Assembly (NCBI GenBank): GCA_963791635.1
Contig: CAWBTC010000005.1
Span: 1,612,001 to 1,676,000, forward strand
Origin: VFMC01 sp963791635
GTDB taxonomy: Bacteria > Actinomycetota > Acidimicrobiia > Acidimicrobiales > Ilumatobacteraceae
Length of the DNA stretch: 64,000 nucleotides
Direction of reading: 5' to 3'
The position numbers were made by a program, and so were the translations under genes. Below the pieces are notes generated by a model, which ran no database searches, was not told the origin of the DNA, and saw only the letters and a list, made by a program, of their open reading frames with translations. The stretch's first letter is position 1; every line of letters begins with the position of its first letter. Shown piece by piece: positions 1-8,644 of this stretch.

Positions 1-29
1 ACCTCAGCGGTCTCGCCGCGGCCGGTTCG

Positions 30-65
30 GCTGGCGATCGGGCTGGCGATCTGGCTGGCGATCTG
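30..65. repeat. 12-bp tandem repeat, three copies
   Basis: Three consecutive copies of GCTGGCGATCKG lie just beyond the 3' end of the lycopene cyclase-like gene. It is one of several short tandem duplications in this window that sit at gene boundaries. Confidence 0.7.
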
Positions 66-69
66 GCCG

Positions 70-1287
70 TCAGCGAACCAGGCGAGCGAACGCGGCAGGA
101 CTCCCCGTCGCCAGCCGGCGACGCAGCGACCACGGCACCCGGCTGAACACTGCGCGCATCGTGCGGCTCACCTCCGCGGCGGTTGCGTCGACCCGCAGGT
201 ACGGCGACCACACGTCGGTGGGCAGCGAGAAGAACGCGCCGAAGAACTCCCGGAGATCGGCGTCACCGAGCCTCAAGAGCGCGCCGAGCCCGTAGTCGTG
301 CAGCGCACGGACGCGTCGCTGCTCTGTCGGCCAGACCGAGTTCCACACCTGCAGTGACGTCTGCGCCGGGTCACCATCGCCGGCGAGCACGGCAGCGATC
401 GCCTGCGCCACGCGGCCTGCGGCTCGCAACGAAGCACTGACCGAGTAGCCGGTCGCGGGATGCACATAGCCGGCCGCTGCCCCGAAGCCGACGGTGGGCT
501 GCAGGCGATCGGGTACCCCCGTTCGCATCGGGATCGACACCTGCTCCACGTGCTCGGCCCGATTGGTGTGGTCGTGCCCGAGGCGCGCCGCCAGCCGGGC
601 CCGCAACTCCGTGGCAGTCATCGGCGTGCGCCGAGCGAGCGACGTCTCCTCCACCAACCAGCGGCCGGCACCCAACTCGAGCACGTACAGGAAGGTCGGC
701 TCGACCGCAGCCGCTCCCGAAGCCGCAGCCGCTCCCGAAGCCGCACCCGGACTCGACGTCGGACCCGGACGCCGCCAGTCCATGAGCACCGCGCCGTCAC
801 CACCCACGTCGGGACGCTCGGGGAGGACGAGCCCGTACGCGGTCTGGTACGAGGTCCGGTGGCGACCGGCGGTGCGCTCCAACACCGCTCCGCCCGCGCC
901 GGAGGCGTCGATCACGAGCCGCGCCGTCAGCTTCGTGCCACCAGTGGTGTGCACCGCTGCGCCCCACAGGTGGTGGCGAACATCGGCGACGGTGTCGACG
1001 CACCGCGATGCCACATCGAGCGAGGTGCGCAGCCGTTGGTTGTGGAGCACGCCATATGCGCGGTCCAATCGTCGGCGCTCGGTCGTGACGACGTCGACGG
1101 CCGACTCGATCGCGAACGCCCCACGATGGCCGGCGACCTCGTCGATCCACGCACCATAGATCGATGTCCAGGCGTGATCGGGGCCCACGAGCACGACGTC
1201 GAGACCAGCCCGATGACACGCTGCGCCGAGCGCACGGGCTGCCGGACCATCGCCGACCACCACGAGATCATGTGTCGGCGAGGTCAT
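70..1287 (-). CDS. Lycopene cyclase-like FAD-dependent protein
   Basis: 405-residue flavoprotein of the lycopene cyclase (CrtY/CrtL) family, which cyclises the ends of lycopene in carotenoid synthesis. The N-terminus carries a Rossmann FAD motif (DLVVVGDGPAARALG, residues 7-21), followed by WTSIYGAWIDEV, the region where these cyclases bind the isoprenoid end group. Near the C-terminus HPATGYSVSASLRAAG matches the conserved cyclase/epoxidase FAD-contact segment. The ATG at 1287 gives a start just ahead of the FAD motif; upstream in-frame starts would add unrelated sequence. A low-complexity Gly/Ala/Ser stretch (SGAAAASGAAAV) around 680-760 looks like a small repeat expansion between strands. 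It lies 69 bases downstream of the metallo-beta-lactamase-fold gene on the same strand, so the two may be cotranscribed. Other carotenoid genes are not in the window. Substrate assignment is inferred from family. Confidence 0.8.
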   Translation of the reverse strand: MTSPTHDLVVVGDGPAARALGAACHRAGLDVVLVGPDHAWTSIYGAWIDEVAGHRGAFAIESAVDVVTTERRRLDRAYGVLHNQRLRTSLDVASRCVDTVADVRHHLWGAAVHTTGGTKLTARLVIDASGAGGAVLERTAGRHRTSYQTAYGLVLPERPDVGGDGAVLMDWRRPGPTSSPGAASGAAAASGAAAVEPTFLYVLELGAGRWLVEETSLARRTPMTATELRARLAARLGHDHTNRAEHVEQVSIPMRTGVPDRLQPTVGFGAAAGYVHPATGYSVSASLRAAGRVAQAIAAVLAGDGDPAQTSLQVWNSVWPTEQRRVRALHDYGLGALLRLGDADLREFFGAFFSLPTDVWSPYLRVDATAAEVSRTMRAVFSRVPWSLRRRLATGSPAAFARLVR

Positions 1288-1356
1288 CGACACGACCGGA
1301 TCATCGGAGCCGGGCAGGTCGAGCAGATCGAGTCGGTCGCGCCGGCACACGACCGG

Positions 1357-2328
1357 TCAGCCGTGCGCACCGGCCTCGATGCGGGCCATCCGCCGGAACT
1401 GTTCGACCACGTCGGGTGTGCTGTGGGTTGGGTCGAGACTGCGATACACGGTCTCCACGTTGACCGCGATGCGACCGAACTCACCCCACCCCTCGAACGA
1501 CGGATCGGCACCGATCTCCCGGGCGATCTCCTGCGCCGCATCCCACGCATCGAGGCCGGCGTGCTGCCGAGCGGTCGCCTCGCTGTCGACGTATGCGAGG
1601 TAGTCGCGCACCTGGGCGATACCACCTTTGTCGGTGAGCGGTCCGTGGCCGGGCACCACCGTCTCGAGATCCATGCCGAGCATGAGATCGCATGCCGCTA
1701 CCCAGTTCGACAGAGGACCCGCCCACACGATCGGCGTGCCTCCGATGAACAAGATGTCGCCGGTGTAGGCGACCTTCGCGTCTGGCACGACGACGATGGT
1801 GTCACCTCTGGTGTGCGCTGGGCCGACCTCGATCAACTCGATCGCGCGTCCGCCCACCTCGAGGTCGAGGCGCTTCTCGAACGTACGCGTGGGCAACGTC
1901 ATGTCGATGTCGGTGAAATCGAACGCACCGAAGAACGAGCGGAACAGTTCGCCCACCTCACCGGGTGCGCCGTTGAGCGCGGCGAGCATTGCCGGAGGCA
2001 CCTCGGTCATTTCGTGTGCAGTGGCGACCGAGGCGATGATCTCGGCCTGACCGACCAACTGGTTGCCATAGCAGTGATCGCCGTTGGCATGGGTGTTCAC
2101 CAGCGTTGCGATCGGTGCCGTGCGGCTGATCGACGCCATCGATTCGAGCATCTGCCGAGTCAGGTGGAGATCGAACAAGGTGTCGACCAGCACCGACGCG
2201 CCGTCACACACCACGAGGCCCGCATTGCTCCATCCCCATCCACCGTCGGGCTGGAGGTAGGCATGGCAACCGTCGCCCAACTCGTGGAGCCCGAGTTCGT
2301 ATCCGTCGGTTCGGCGAAGCGCGCTCAT
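1357..2328 (-). CDS. Metallo-beta-lactamase-fold hydrolase
   Basis: 323 residues with the MBL-fold metal-binding motif THANGDH (HxHxDH variant) near residue 100, a second metal-ligand region around AHTRGDT, and a third at VVPGHGPLT. This is the pattern of cyclase-like MBL hydrolases that act on thioesters, lactones or small organic substrates; the true substrate is unknown. ATG at 2328 is chosen because it precedes the conserved N-terminal beta-strand; upstream in-frame sequence lacks conservation signals. Transcribed away from the PPOX gene and directly upstream of the lycopene cyclase-like gene. Confidence 0.8.
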   Translation of the reverse strand: MSALRRTDGYELGLHELGDGCHAYLQPDGGWGWSNAGLVVCDGASVLVDTLFDLHLTRQMLESMASISRTAPIATLVNTHANGDHCYGNQLVGQAEIIASVATAHEMTEVPPAMLAALNGAPGEVGELFRSFFGAFDFTDIDMTLPTRTFEKRLDLEVGGRAIELIEVGPAHTRGDTIVVVPDAKVAYTGDILFIGGTPIVWAGPLSNWVAACDLMLGMDLETVVPGHGPLTDKGGIAQVRDYLAYVDSEATARQHAGLDAWDAAQEIAREIGADPSFEGWGEFGRIAVNVETVYRSLDPTHSTPDVVEQFRRMARIEAGAHG

Positions 2329-2514
2329 GTCCGCAGTATCGCAGCTGCACCAGGGTCGGAGGTCCCGGATCCACCTCCCCTCGGCCCCTGCCCCGTGTGC
2401 TCCCGGGGGCGCACGATTGCACAAGCGAACCGGTGACCGATGTCGGTCATCGATCTCGGACAGGAATGCCGACCACGAATGCTGATCAGGATTGCCGACC
2501 ACAACGGAGGAACG

Positions 2515-3003
2515 ATGGATGTCACTGGAGCTGCCGAGACCACACTCGACCCCTACACCGGCACACTGATCCTCAGTCTCGACGACTGCTGGGAGATGCT
2601 GCGCAACAACGAGGTCGGCAGACTCGCGGTCTCGATCGCCAACCACCCCGACATCTTCCCGATCAACTACGTCGTCGATGATGACGCCATCGTGTTCCGT
2701 ACTGCGGCCGGCACGAAGCTCGCCGCTGCAGTGTTGGGCCAGGGCGTGGCCTTCGAGATCGACGGGTACGACGGCGACGCAGGCGAGGCATGGAGCGTGG
2801 TCGTGAAGGGCACTGCGGTCGAGATCGAGGGATGGCTCGACAAGGACCGAGCCGAACGCCTCCCGTTGTTCCCGTGGAACTCGTCACCCAAGTTCGACTT
2901 CGTCCGGATCGATGCCTCGGAGGTCTCGGGACGACGCTTCCACGTCACCGACCACAGTGCCTGGCCGCTCGCAGGCACGCCATCGCTGGACGACCCGCTC
3001 TGA
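2515..3003 (+). CDS. Pyridoxamine 5'-phosphate oxidase (PPOX)-family flavin-binding protein
   Basis: 162 residues resembling the split-barrel flavin-binding proteins. The block VGRLAVSIANHPDIFPINYV followed by IVFRTAAGTKLAA is typical of the FMN/F420-binding PPOX class seen widely in actinobacteria, where members reduce or protect flavins/F420 rather than make PLP. The start at 2515 is supported by GGAGG five bases upstream (2506-2510). Only 12 bases separate its stop from the FNT channel gene, so they probably form an operon. The exact cofactor (FMN, F420 or haem) cannot be told from sequence alone. Confidence 0.8.
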   Translation: MDVTGAAETTLDPYTGTLILSLDDCWEMLRNNEVGRLAVSIANHPDIFPINYVVDDDAIVFRTAAGTKLAAAVLGQGVAFEIDGYDGDAGEAWSVVVKGTAVEIEGWLDKDRAERLPLFPWNSSPKFDFVRIDASEVSGRRFHVTDHSAWPLAGTPSLDDPL

Positions 3004-3015
3004 CCGGTCGCGGCC

Positions 3016-3897
3016 ATGGGTGACGAGCGGCGTGCGACCATCACGCCGGCTGAGGCGCCGAGCGCGCCGGCCTCGATGAACCTCGACGCGCTGCTGCCGG
3101 CGGCCATGGCCCGCCGGGCCGAGGACGCCGGTGCAGCGAAGGCAGCGCTCCCCCTCGGTCGGCTCATCGCGCTGTCGGTGTTGGCCGGCGCGTTCATCGG
3201 CTTCGGAGCGATGTACTCCACGGTGGCGACCTCGGATCCCGACATGTCCTTCGCCACGGCACGGATCCTCGGCGGTGTCGTGTTCTCCCTCGGTCTGGTG
3301 CTCGTCGTCGTGGGCGGTGCCGAATTGTTCACGGGCAACGCCTTGCTCGTGATGGCCGTCGCCAGCAGGCGGGTCCGCCTTCGGGCCCTGGCCAGGAACT
3401 GGACGATCGTGCTGCTCGGGAACGCCGTCGGCGCGGTCACGCTGGCGTTCATGGTGAACGCCTCTGGCGCCCTCGATGGCTCCGACGGCGCCGTCGGTCG
3501 GCGCGCAGTGGCGATCGCTGCCGCAAAGACCTCGCTCGACGCCGACAAGGCATTGGTCTCCGGGGTGGTCGCCAACGTTCTCGTCTGCCTGGCTGTGTGG
3601 ATGACGCTGTCGGCCCGTTCGGTCACCGATCGCGTGCTCGTGGTGATCCTGCCGGTCAGCGCGTTCGTCGCCGGCGGCTTCGAGCACAGCATCGCGAACA
3701 TGTACCTCATCCCCGCGGCCTTGTTCCATCGAACGACAGCCGCGCAACCGACGCAGCTTCCTGCGTCGCCGGATCTGTCGTGGTCCAGCTGCGTCGTCGA
3801 CAACCTCGTGCCGGTGATCATCGGCAACATCATCGGCGGCGCCGTACTCGTTGGTGCCACCTACTGGTTCGTCTACCTCCGTCACGCCGATACGTGA
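3016..3897 (+). CDS. Formate/nitrite transporter (FNT) family channel
   Basis: 293-residue integral membrane protein with six hydrophobic segments in the FNT arrangement, including the first-helix motif GAFIGFGAMYSTVA and the late motif GFEHSIANMY, which carries the conserved pore region histidine of FocA/NirC-type channels. These pentameric channels pass formate, nitrite or hydrosulfide. A nitrite/sulfite reductase lies ~28 kb away, so nitrite or sulfide is possible, but that link is inference. The first ~50 residues are a soluble charged extension. ATG at 3016 follows closely on the PPOX gene. Confidence 0.88.
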   Translation: MGDERRATITPAEAPSAPASMNLDALLPAAMARRAEDAGAAKAALPLGRLIALSVLAGAFIGFGAMYSTVATSDPDMSFATARILGGVVFSLGLVLVVVGGAELFTGNALLVMAVASRRVRLRALARNWTIVLLGNAVGAVTLAFMVNASGALDGSDGAVGRRAVAIAAAKTSLDADKALVSGVVANVLVCLAVWMTLSARSVTDRVLVVILPVSAFVAGGFEHSIANMYLIPAALFHRTTAAQPTQLPASPDLSWSSCVVDNLVPVIIGNIIGGAVLVGATYWFVYLRHADT

Positions 3898-3898
3898 C

Positions 3899-3934
3899 AG
3901 GACGCCTGACGGGACGCCTGACGCACCGCCTGAC
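3899..3934. repeat. 12-bp tandem repeat, three copies
   Basis: Three 12-bp units ending in CGCCTGAC directly follow the FNT stop codon (3895-3897). The third copy has diverged. No coding role is evident. Confidence 0.65.
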
Positions 3935-4001
3935 TGGCCACGACCCCACGTCGACCCGAGCGTGATGCCGGACACATCGGTGAACCTCGTGCTCGATGGG
4001 T

Positions 4002-4169
4002 TCAGCGATCGTCGGAAGGGTCGTCGAGGGGCGCAGCTCGGCGCTGATCGATGGCATCGGCCTCGCTCGCTTCGGACAGCACTCGCTCGTCGATGCGATC
4101 GGTGTCGTCCTCAGGGAGTTCGTCGGTCCAGGCACGTTCGTCGTCGGAGGTGATGGGGGTGTCGGTCAT
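4002..4169 (-). CDS. Small acidic hypothetical protein
   Basis: Candidate 55-residue protein beginning MTDTPITSDDERAW and very rich in Asp, Glu and Arg, with no hydrophobic segment. Composition is that of a real soluble acidic peptide and it occupies otherwise empty sequence between the FNT gene and the aldo/keto reductase. The ATG at 4169 is preferred over more upstream starts because the peptide becomes strongly acidic only from there. No family is recognised. It could still be a chance open frame. Confidence 0.4.
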   Translation of the reverse strand: MTDTPITSDDERAWTDELPEDDTDRIDERVLSEASEADAIDQRRAAPLDDPSDDR

Positions 4170-4270
4170 GACCCCACAGTGCCCACGACCCCGGCCCATC
4201 ACTACGGCATTTGGTCCCGATGCCCGCACCACCCGAGCGGAACGAGGTTCTCGGATCTACAGTCGGCCCC

Positions 4271-5143
4271 ATGGCTCTGCAGACACGCCGACTCGGCCGC
4301 ACCGAACACCACTCATCGCTCGCGATCCTCGGCGGCGCGATGTTCTGGAACACCGACGAGGAGGCCACGGCGCGAGCGTTCCAACTCGCACTCGACGCCG
4401 GCGTGAACCACGTCGACATCGCCCCGTCCTACGGTCACGCCGAGACCGTCGCCGGTCCGTTGATCGCCGCGAACCGCAACCGCCTGTTTGTCGGCGAGAA
4501 GACCGGCCGCAAGAACCCCGACGGTGTGCGCGCCGAGCTGGAGAACTCGCTCACCCGACTCGGCTGCGACTCCTTCGACCTCTACCAGGTGCACGGCGTG
4601 GTGAGCCTCGACGACCTCGAGACCCGCGCCGGTGCGTTCGAGGCGATCCTGCGCGCTCGCGATGAAGGTCTGATGCGCTTCGTCGGCATCACCGGCCACG
4701 ATCTCGGCACGGCGGCTGCGCAGCTCGAGGCGGTGAAGCGTTACGACCTCGACTCGGTGATGCTGCCGGTGTACCCGCGAGCGGTGGCCGAACCGCAGTA
4801 CGCCGCCGATCTCGCCGCACTGCTCGACGAGGCATCCCGCCGAGATCTGGCGGTGATGGCGATCAAAGCCGGTGCCTGGCGGCCGTGGGGCGATCGGGAC
4901 AAGACCGCCAACCCCTGGTACGAGCCGTTCACCGATGCCGAGCGGCTCCAGCGCGCCGTGGACTTCACGCTCTCCACGCCGGGCGTGCACGCGTTCTGCA
5001 CCCCGGGCGACATCACCATCCTGCCCACCGTGCTCGCCGCCGCCCAGGGGTACGAACCGATGTCGCCGGATGCTCGCGAGGCCCTGTTGGCCGAGGCGTC
5101 GGACTGGCCGAGCATCTTCCCGCTGGCCGAGAACGCTCGCTGA
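4271..5143 (+). CDS. Aldo/keto reductase family protein
   Basis: 290 residues with the (beta/alpha)8 aldo/keto reductase signatures: RRLGRTEHHSS at the N-terminus, DIAPSYGHAE carrying the catalytic Asp and Tyr, and GEKTGRKNPDG with the active-site Lys region, followed by the SLTRLGCDSFDLYQVHG strand. These enzymes use NADPH to reduce aldehydes and ketones. The C-terminal part (STPGVHAFCTPGD) is the usual cofactor-phosphate loop region but is less canonical, so this may be one of the more divergent AKR members. The ATG at 4271 places the start immediately before the conserved first strand. Confidence 0.85.
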   Translation: MALQTRRLGRTEHHSSLAILGGAMFWNTDEEATARAFQLALDAGVNHVDIAPSYGHAETVAGPLIAANRNRLFVGEKTGRKNPDGVRAELENSLTRLGCDSFDLYQVHGVVSLDDLETRAGAFEAILRARDEGLMRFVGITGHDLGTAAAQLEAVKRYDLDSVMLPVYPRAVAEPQYAADLAALLDEASRRDLAVMAIKAGAWRPWGDRDKTANPWYEPFTDAERLQRAVDFTLSTPGVHAFCTPGDITILPTVLAAAQGYEPMSPDAREALLAEASDWPSIFPLAENAR

Positions 5144-5206
5144 ACACCCACCCCGCTGGGCACATCGGTTGACGGGGTCACCTGCACCACGTCGTACAGT
5201 TCGTCC

Positions 5207-6691
5207 ATGAAGCAACTGAGCGGGATCGATGTCAGCTTCCTGAACATGGAGACGGCGGCGGTGTTCGGCCATGTGTCGTCGATGAACATCTACGACCCCA
5301 CCGGCGTGCCCGGCGGAGCCGGCCTGGATGCTACGAAGCGGATCATCCTCGAACGCATGGACCAGTTGGCCCCGTTCCGGAGACGGCTGGTCGAGGTACC
5401 GCTCGGTCTCGATCTGCCCTACTGGATCGAGGATCCCGACTTCGACATCGACTTCCATGTGCGCCACCATGCCGTGCCTCCGCCGGGTACCCCAGCGCAG
5501 CTCGCCGACGTGGTGAGCCGCATCGTCGCGAGGCCGCTCGACCGAAGCCGACCGCTGTGGGAGCTGTACGTGATCGAGGGCGTCGACGACGGGCGCCTGA
5601 TCGCTCAGCTCACGAAAGTGCATCACGCCGCGATCGACGGCGCAGCCGGCGCGCAGATGCTCGCAGCGATCCTCGACACCGACCCGGAGTTCCGCCCCGT
5701 TGGTGAGCCGGCGCCGTGGGTACCCGACGCGGTGCCGAGCGATGAGGAGCTCCTGCGGATCACGATGGTCGAGTACATCAAGCGCCCCGAGAAGTTCGTG
5801 CGCCTCAGCGTCCGTTCCATGCGCGAGCTCGCCGCGATGTCGCGCTCCGGAGGGTTGCGAGCCCTCGCCGACCTGATCGCACAGCCGATGCCGGGGCCCG
5901 TGGGCAACCTGATGCGTCAGCGGCTGCGCTCGCAGCACGGACGCGACGACGACAAGGCACCATCGCTGCCGCCCACGCAGGCGCCACGCACGCCGTGGAA
6001 CCAGGCGATCACTGCACATCGACGCTTCGCATACACCACGGTCTCGCTCGAGGACGCCAAGAAGGTACGCCGAGCGTTCGGCTGCACCTTCAACGACGTC
6101 GTGATGACGCTGTGCAGTGGCACCCTGCGTCGCTACCTCGCGAAGCACGACTGTCTGCCCGAGGAGAGCCTGATCGCGATGGTGCCCGTCAGTGTGCGCA
6201 GTGGATCGGAGACCGACGCCTACCAGAACCGCGTGTCCGCACTGCTGGCCGATCTCGCCACCAACGAAGCCGATCCGCACAAGCGGCTCCGTCGCGTGCA
6301 GCAGAGCATGACCGCTGCGAAGGAGAGCTTCGCCGCGATCCCGGCCGAGACGCTGCAGGACTTCACCCAGTTCGCCCCGCCGGCCGTGGCCGCACGGGCG
6401 ATGAGGATGTACAGCCGCTTGCGCATCGCCGACCGGATGAACCCGCCGTTCAACCTGATCATCTCGAACGTGCCAGGCCCGAGCACTCCGCTGTACTCGG
6501 CCGGCGCCAAGCTCGAGCACTTCTACCCCGTGAGCGCTCTCGCAGATGGCCAGGGCCTGAACATGACGGTGCAGAGCTACAACGGCAACCTCGACTTCGG
6601 CTTCATCGCATGCCGCGAGCTGGTCCCCGATCTGTGGTTGATGACCGACCTGCTCCAAGAGAGCTTGCAGGAGCTCCTCGACCTCTGCTGA
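5207..6691 (+). CDS. Wax ester synthase/diacylglycerol O-acyltransferase (WS/DGAT)
   Basis: 494 residues of the bacterial WS/DGAT family, which joins fatty acyl-CoA to alcohols or diacylglycerol to make storage lipid. The N-terminus (LSGIDVSFLNMET) and the catalytic motif HHAAIDG at residues 139-145 fit HHxxxDG exactly; His140 would be the base. The segment NPPFNLIISNVPGPSTPLY near residue 420 matches the conserved ISNVPGP block of the C-terminal half. Length is close to the usual 450-500. It stands alone between the aldo/keto reductase and a convergent HNH-like gene. Actinobacteria often carry many paralogues, so the particular acceptor is unknown. Confidence 0.92.
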   Translation: MKQLSGIDVSFLNMETAAVFGHVSSMNIYDPTGVPGGAGLDATKRIILERMDQLAPFRRRLVEVPLGLDLPYWIEDPDFDIDFHVRHHAVPPPGTPAQLADVVSRIVARPLDRSRPLWELYVIEGVDDGRLIAQLTKVHHAAIDGAAGAQMLAAILDTDPEFRPVGEPAPWVPDAVPSDEELLRITMVEYIKRPEKFVRLSVRSMRELAAMSRSGGLRALADLIAQPMPGPVGNLMRQRLRSQHGRDDDKAPSLPPTQAPRTPWNQAITAHRRFAYTTVSLEDAKKVRRAFGCTFNDVVMTLCSGTLRRYLAKHDCLPEESLIAMVPVSVRSGSETDAYQNRVSALLADLATNEADPHKRLRRVQQSMTAAKESFAAIPAETLQDFTQFAPPAVAARAMRMYSRLRIADRMNPPFNLIISNVPGPSTPLYSAGAKLEHFYPVSALADGQGLNMTVQSYNGNLDFGFIACRELVPDLWLMTDLLQESLQELLDLC

Positions 6692-6709
6692 CGCGCCGCA
6701 CGATGGGTT

Positions 6710-7204
6710 TCAGCCGGCGCGAAGAACCACCAGGAACTGGCCACCGCCGGCGTCGACCTCGGCGCGAAGACCCGCATCCGGGCTCAATCGCGAGATCCGA
6801 TCAGCGAGCCAGATCGCCGCACCCTCGGCGTCCTGCCGGCTCGGACACCGTGCGACGACGGCGCGACCACCCTTTCGTTCGAGGGTGTCGACGGTGGCGA
6901 TGATCGGCGCCGGATCGACCACGAACAGGTGCTCGGCCCACGGCACGACCGGGGCGACGGCGCCCTTGCGGGTGTTGCACGAGCGGTGAGCGAGACGCTC
7001 GGTCACGGCTCCCTTTGCCTTGCTTCCGGCCTTGCTTCCGGCCTTGCTTCCGGCCTTGTTCACGGCCTTGCTCTTCGCCTTCGTGGTGACGCTGTCGACA
7101 CTCGGCCCACGAGGGTCGTTCACGTTCATGTCGCGATCCACCGGTTGATCGCACAGCCAGCAACGCCACCCGTCGCGATCACCGATGTCGTCGACCCGGC
7201 TCAC
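6710..7204 (-). CDS. HNH-like zinc-finger protein
   Basis: 164 residues. WRCWLCDQPVD (CxxC) pairs with AHRSCNTRKG, the pattern of the HNH/McrA-type treble-clef zinc finger in which the second half supplies His and Cys ligands; the usual central catalytic histidine is not obvious. Between the halves is a Lys/Ala/Ser-rich linker with three tandem GSKA units (7015-7075), apparently a repeat expansion. The C-terminal ~80 residues form an unrelated alpha/beta domain. It may bind nucleic acid. Nuclease activity is not established from sequence. Convergent with the WS/DGAT gene. Confidence 0.55.
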   Translation of the reverse strand: MSRVDDIGDRDGWRCWLCDQPVDRDMNVNDPRGPSVDSVTTKAKSKAVNKAGSKAGSKAGSKAKGAVTERLAHRSCNTRKGAVAPVVPWAEHLFVVDPAPIIATVDTLERKGGRAVVARCPSRQDAEGAAIWLADRISRLSPDAGLRAEVDAGGGQFLVVLRAG

Positions 7205-7261
7205 GAATGGACCCGCGGGGACACGGCAACGAGCATCACAGATCGTACCCCGACGGTCCGT

Positions 7262-8644
7262 TCAGAGCAGCTGCGCCAGGCGTTCAGCCACAGCCACCGT
7301 GGGCCAGTGGGTGTTGGCCCGCGGCACCTGGGGCATCACGGACGCATCGCACACGAGCAACGACTCATAGCCGATCACGCCGCACGTCGAGTCCACGACG
7401 GTGCCCATCGCGCAGGTGCCGGCAGCGTGCACGTAGTCGCCCAGTGCGGCACGGACGCCGTCGGGCGATCGGTCGTACGGCACCACGTCGACGACGGCAG
7501 CGAACGCTGGATGCGCGAGAGCCCGCTCGGCGGCATCGATCGCAGCGTTCATCGGAGCGCTGTCGCGATCGTCGGAGAGCATGTCGAACTCGACGACAGG
7601 GTCGGACGACGGATCGTCGGACGCCAACCGGACGCGGCCCCGCGAATGCGAACGCATCATCGCCGCCATCAACATCCCGAGCTCAGGCATCGTCGCGTCG
7701 ACATGTTCGAGCGGGAGCAACTGCAGGTCGTCGACACCCTGCGGGCCGATGCCCGACGACAGGGTCGCGACCGTGGCAACGGCGAGCGCGCCGAGCGCAG
7801 CCGGTTCCTTGCGGATCAAGCCGATCGGGAACGACGGGTGGTCGTGGAGGTTCTCCCCGACGCCGGGGGTGTCGACCCCTGACCGCAGGAGCACGGCCGG
7901 CGAGTGGATCGCCCCTGCTGACACGATGACCGTGTCAGCGTCGATCTCACGTCCGTCGGCCAACCGGACTCCCACTGCCCGACGTCGTTCGAACAGCACC
8001 GTGTCGACGAGCGCATCACCGATGACCTCGAGGTTCGGGCGGATCCGCGCAGGTTCGAGGTACGCATCGCTCACGGACACGCGGCGCCCATCGACGCCGC
8101 GGGTGAGCAGCACCCCTCCAGCCGAGGCCGGCACTGCTGCGGCGATGGCGGTGTTGATCGCTCCCCACTCGGCTCGCCGCGCCCGGTGCAGCACGAGCGC
8201 ACTTCGCTCGAAGCACGGTCGGAGCTCGTGCCAACCCCAGCCCTGACACCCGAAGCGGCTGGCCCATTCGTCGTAGTCCGCCGGAAGGCCCCGCAGTGCG
8301 ATCATCGCATTGATCGCCGAGGACCCACCGATGCCACGGCCTCGCGTGTACACCCGGGGTTCTTGGCCGATGGCCCGGGTCGCGACCAGCGACGGCCACG
8401 TCCGCCCGGGGAGGTCTTTGGCAGCCACGAACGACGGCCCGGTGATCTCGGGGGGTGTGTCGGCACTGTGGTGGTCGATGCCGGCCTCGAGCAACGTGAC
8501 GCGCACATCGCGCCGCTCGGACAACCGCGCGGCGATGACGCAGCCGGCCGAACCGGCGCCGACGACGATGACGTGGCCGAGTTGCCCGGCGGGACTCGCA
8601 GGGCCGGCGATCCCGGCGGCGAGCTTGCGCGGACCGAGACTCAG
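7262..8644 (-). CDS. GMC-family FAD-dependent oxidoreductase
   Basis: About 460 residues of the glucose-methanol-choline oxidoreductase family. Seen: FAD motif HVIVVGAGSAGCVIAARLSE, the GMC signature RGRGIGGSSAINAMIALRG, SAGAIHSPAVLLRSGV, and the C-terminal HAAGTCAMG and NTHWPTVAVAE with the two active-site positions (His and an Asn/His-type residue). No ATG, GTG or TTG lies in frame between the upstream gene's end and the FAD motif; the only plausible initiator is CTG at 8644-8642, which overlaps the TGA of the CHRD gene as CTGA. That suggests translational coupling from a non-standard start, or an assembly or start-region error. Substrate is unknown; family members oxidise alcohols, choline or aromatic alcohols. 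Confidence 0.85.
   Translation of the reverse strand: MSLGPRKLAAGIAGPASPAGQLGHVIVVGAGSAGCVIAARLSERRDVRVTLLEAGIDHHSADTPPEITGPSFVAAKDLPGRTWPSLVATRAIGQEPRVYTRGRGIGGSSAINAMIALRGLPADYDEWASRFGCQGWGWHELRPCFERSALVLHRARRAEWGAINTAIAAAVPASAGGVLLTRGVDGRRVSVSDAYLEPARIRPNLEVIGDALVDTVLFERRRAVGVRLADGREIDADTVIVSAGAIHSPAVLLRSGVDTPGVGENLHDHPSFPIGLIRKEPAALGALAVATVATLSSGIGPQGVDDLQLLPLEHVDATMPELGMLMAAMMRSHSRGRVRLASDDPSSDPVVEFDMLSDDRDSAPMNAAIDAAERALAHPAFAAVVDVVPYDRSPDGVRAALGDYVHAAGTCAMGTVVDSTCGVIGYESLLVCDASVMPQVPRANTHWPTVAVAERLAQLL

Noticed and set aside
4313..6658. Long minus-strand open frame (781 codons) antisense to the aldo/keto reductase and WS/DGAT genes.
   Set aside because: It is the shadow of strongly conserved plus-strand genes in a high-GC genome; its translation is His/Arg/Glu-rich and shows no domain.
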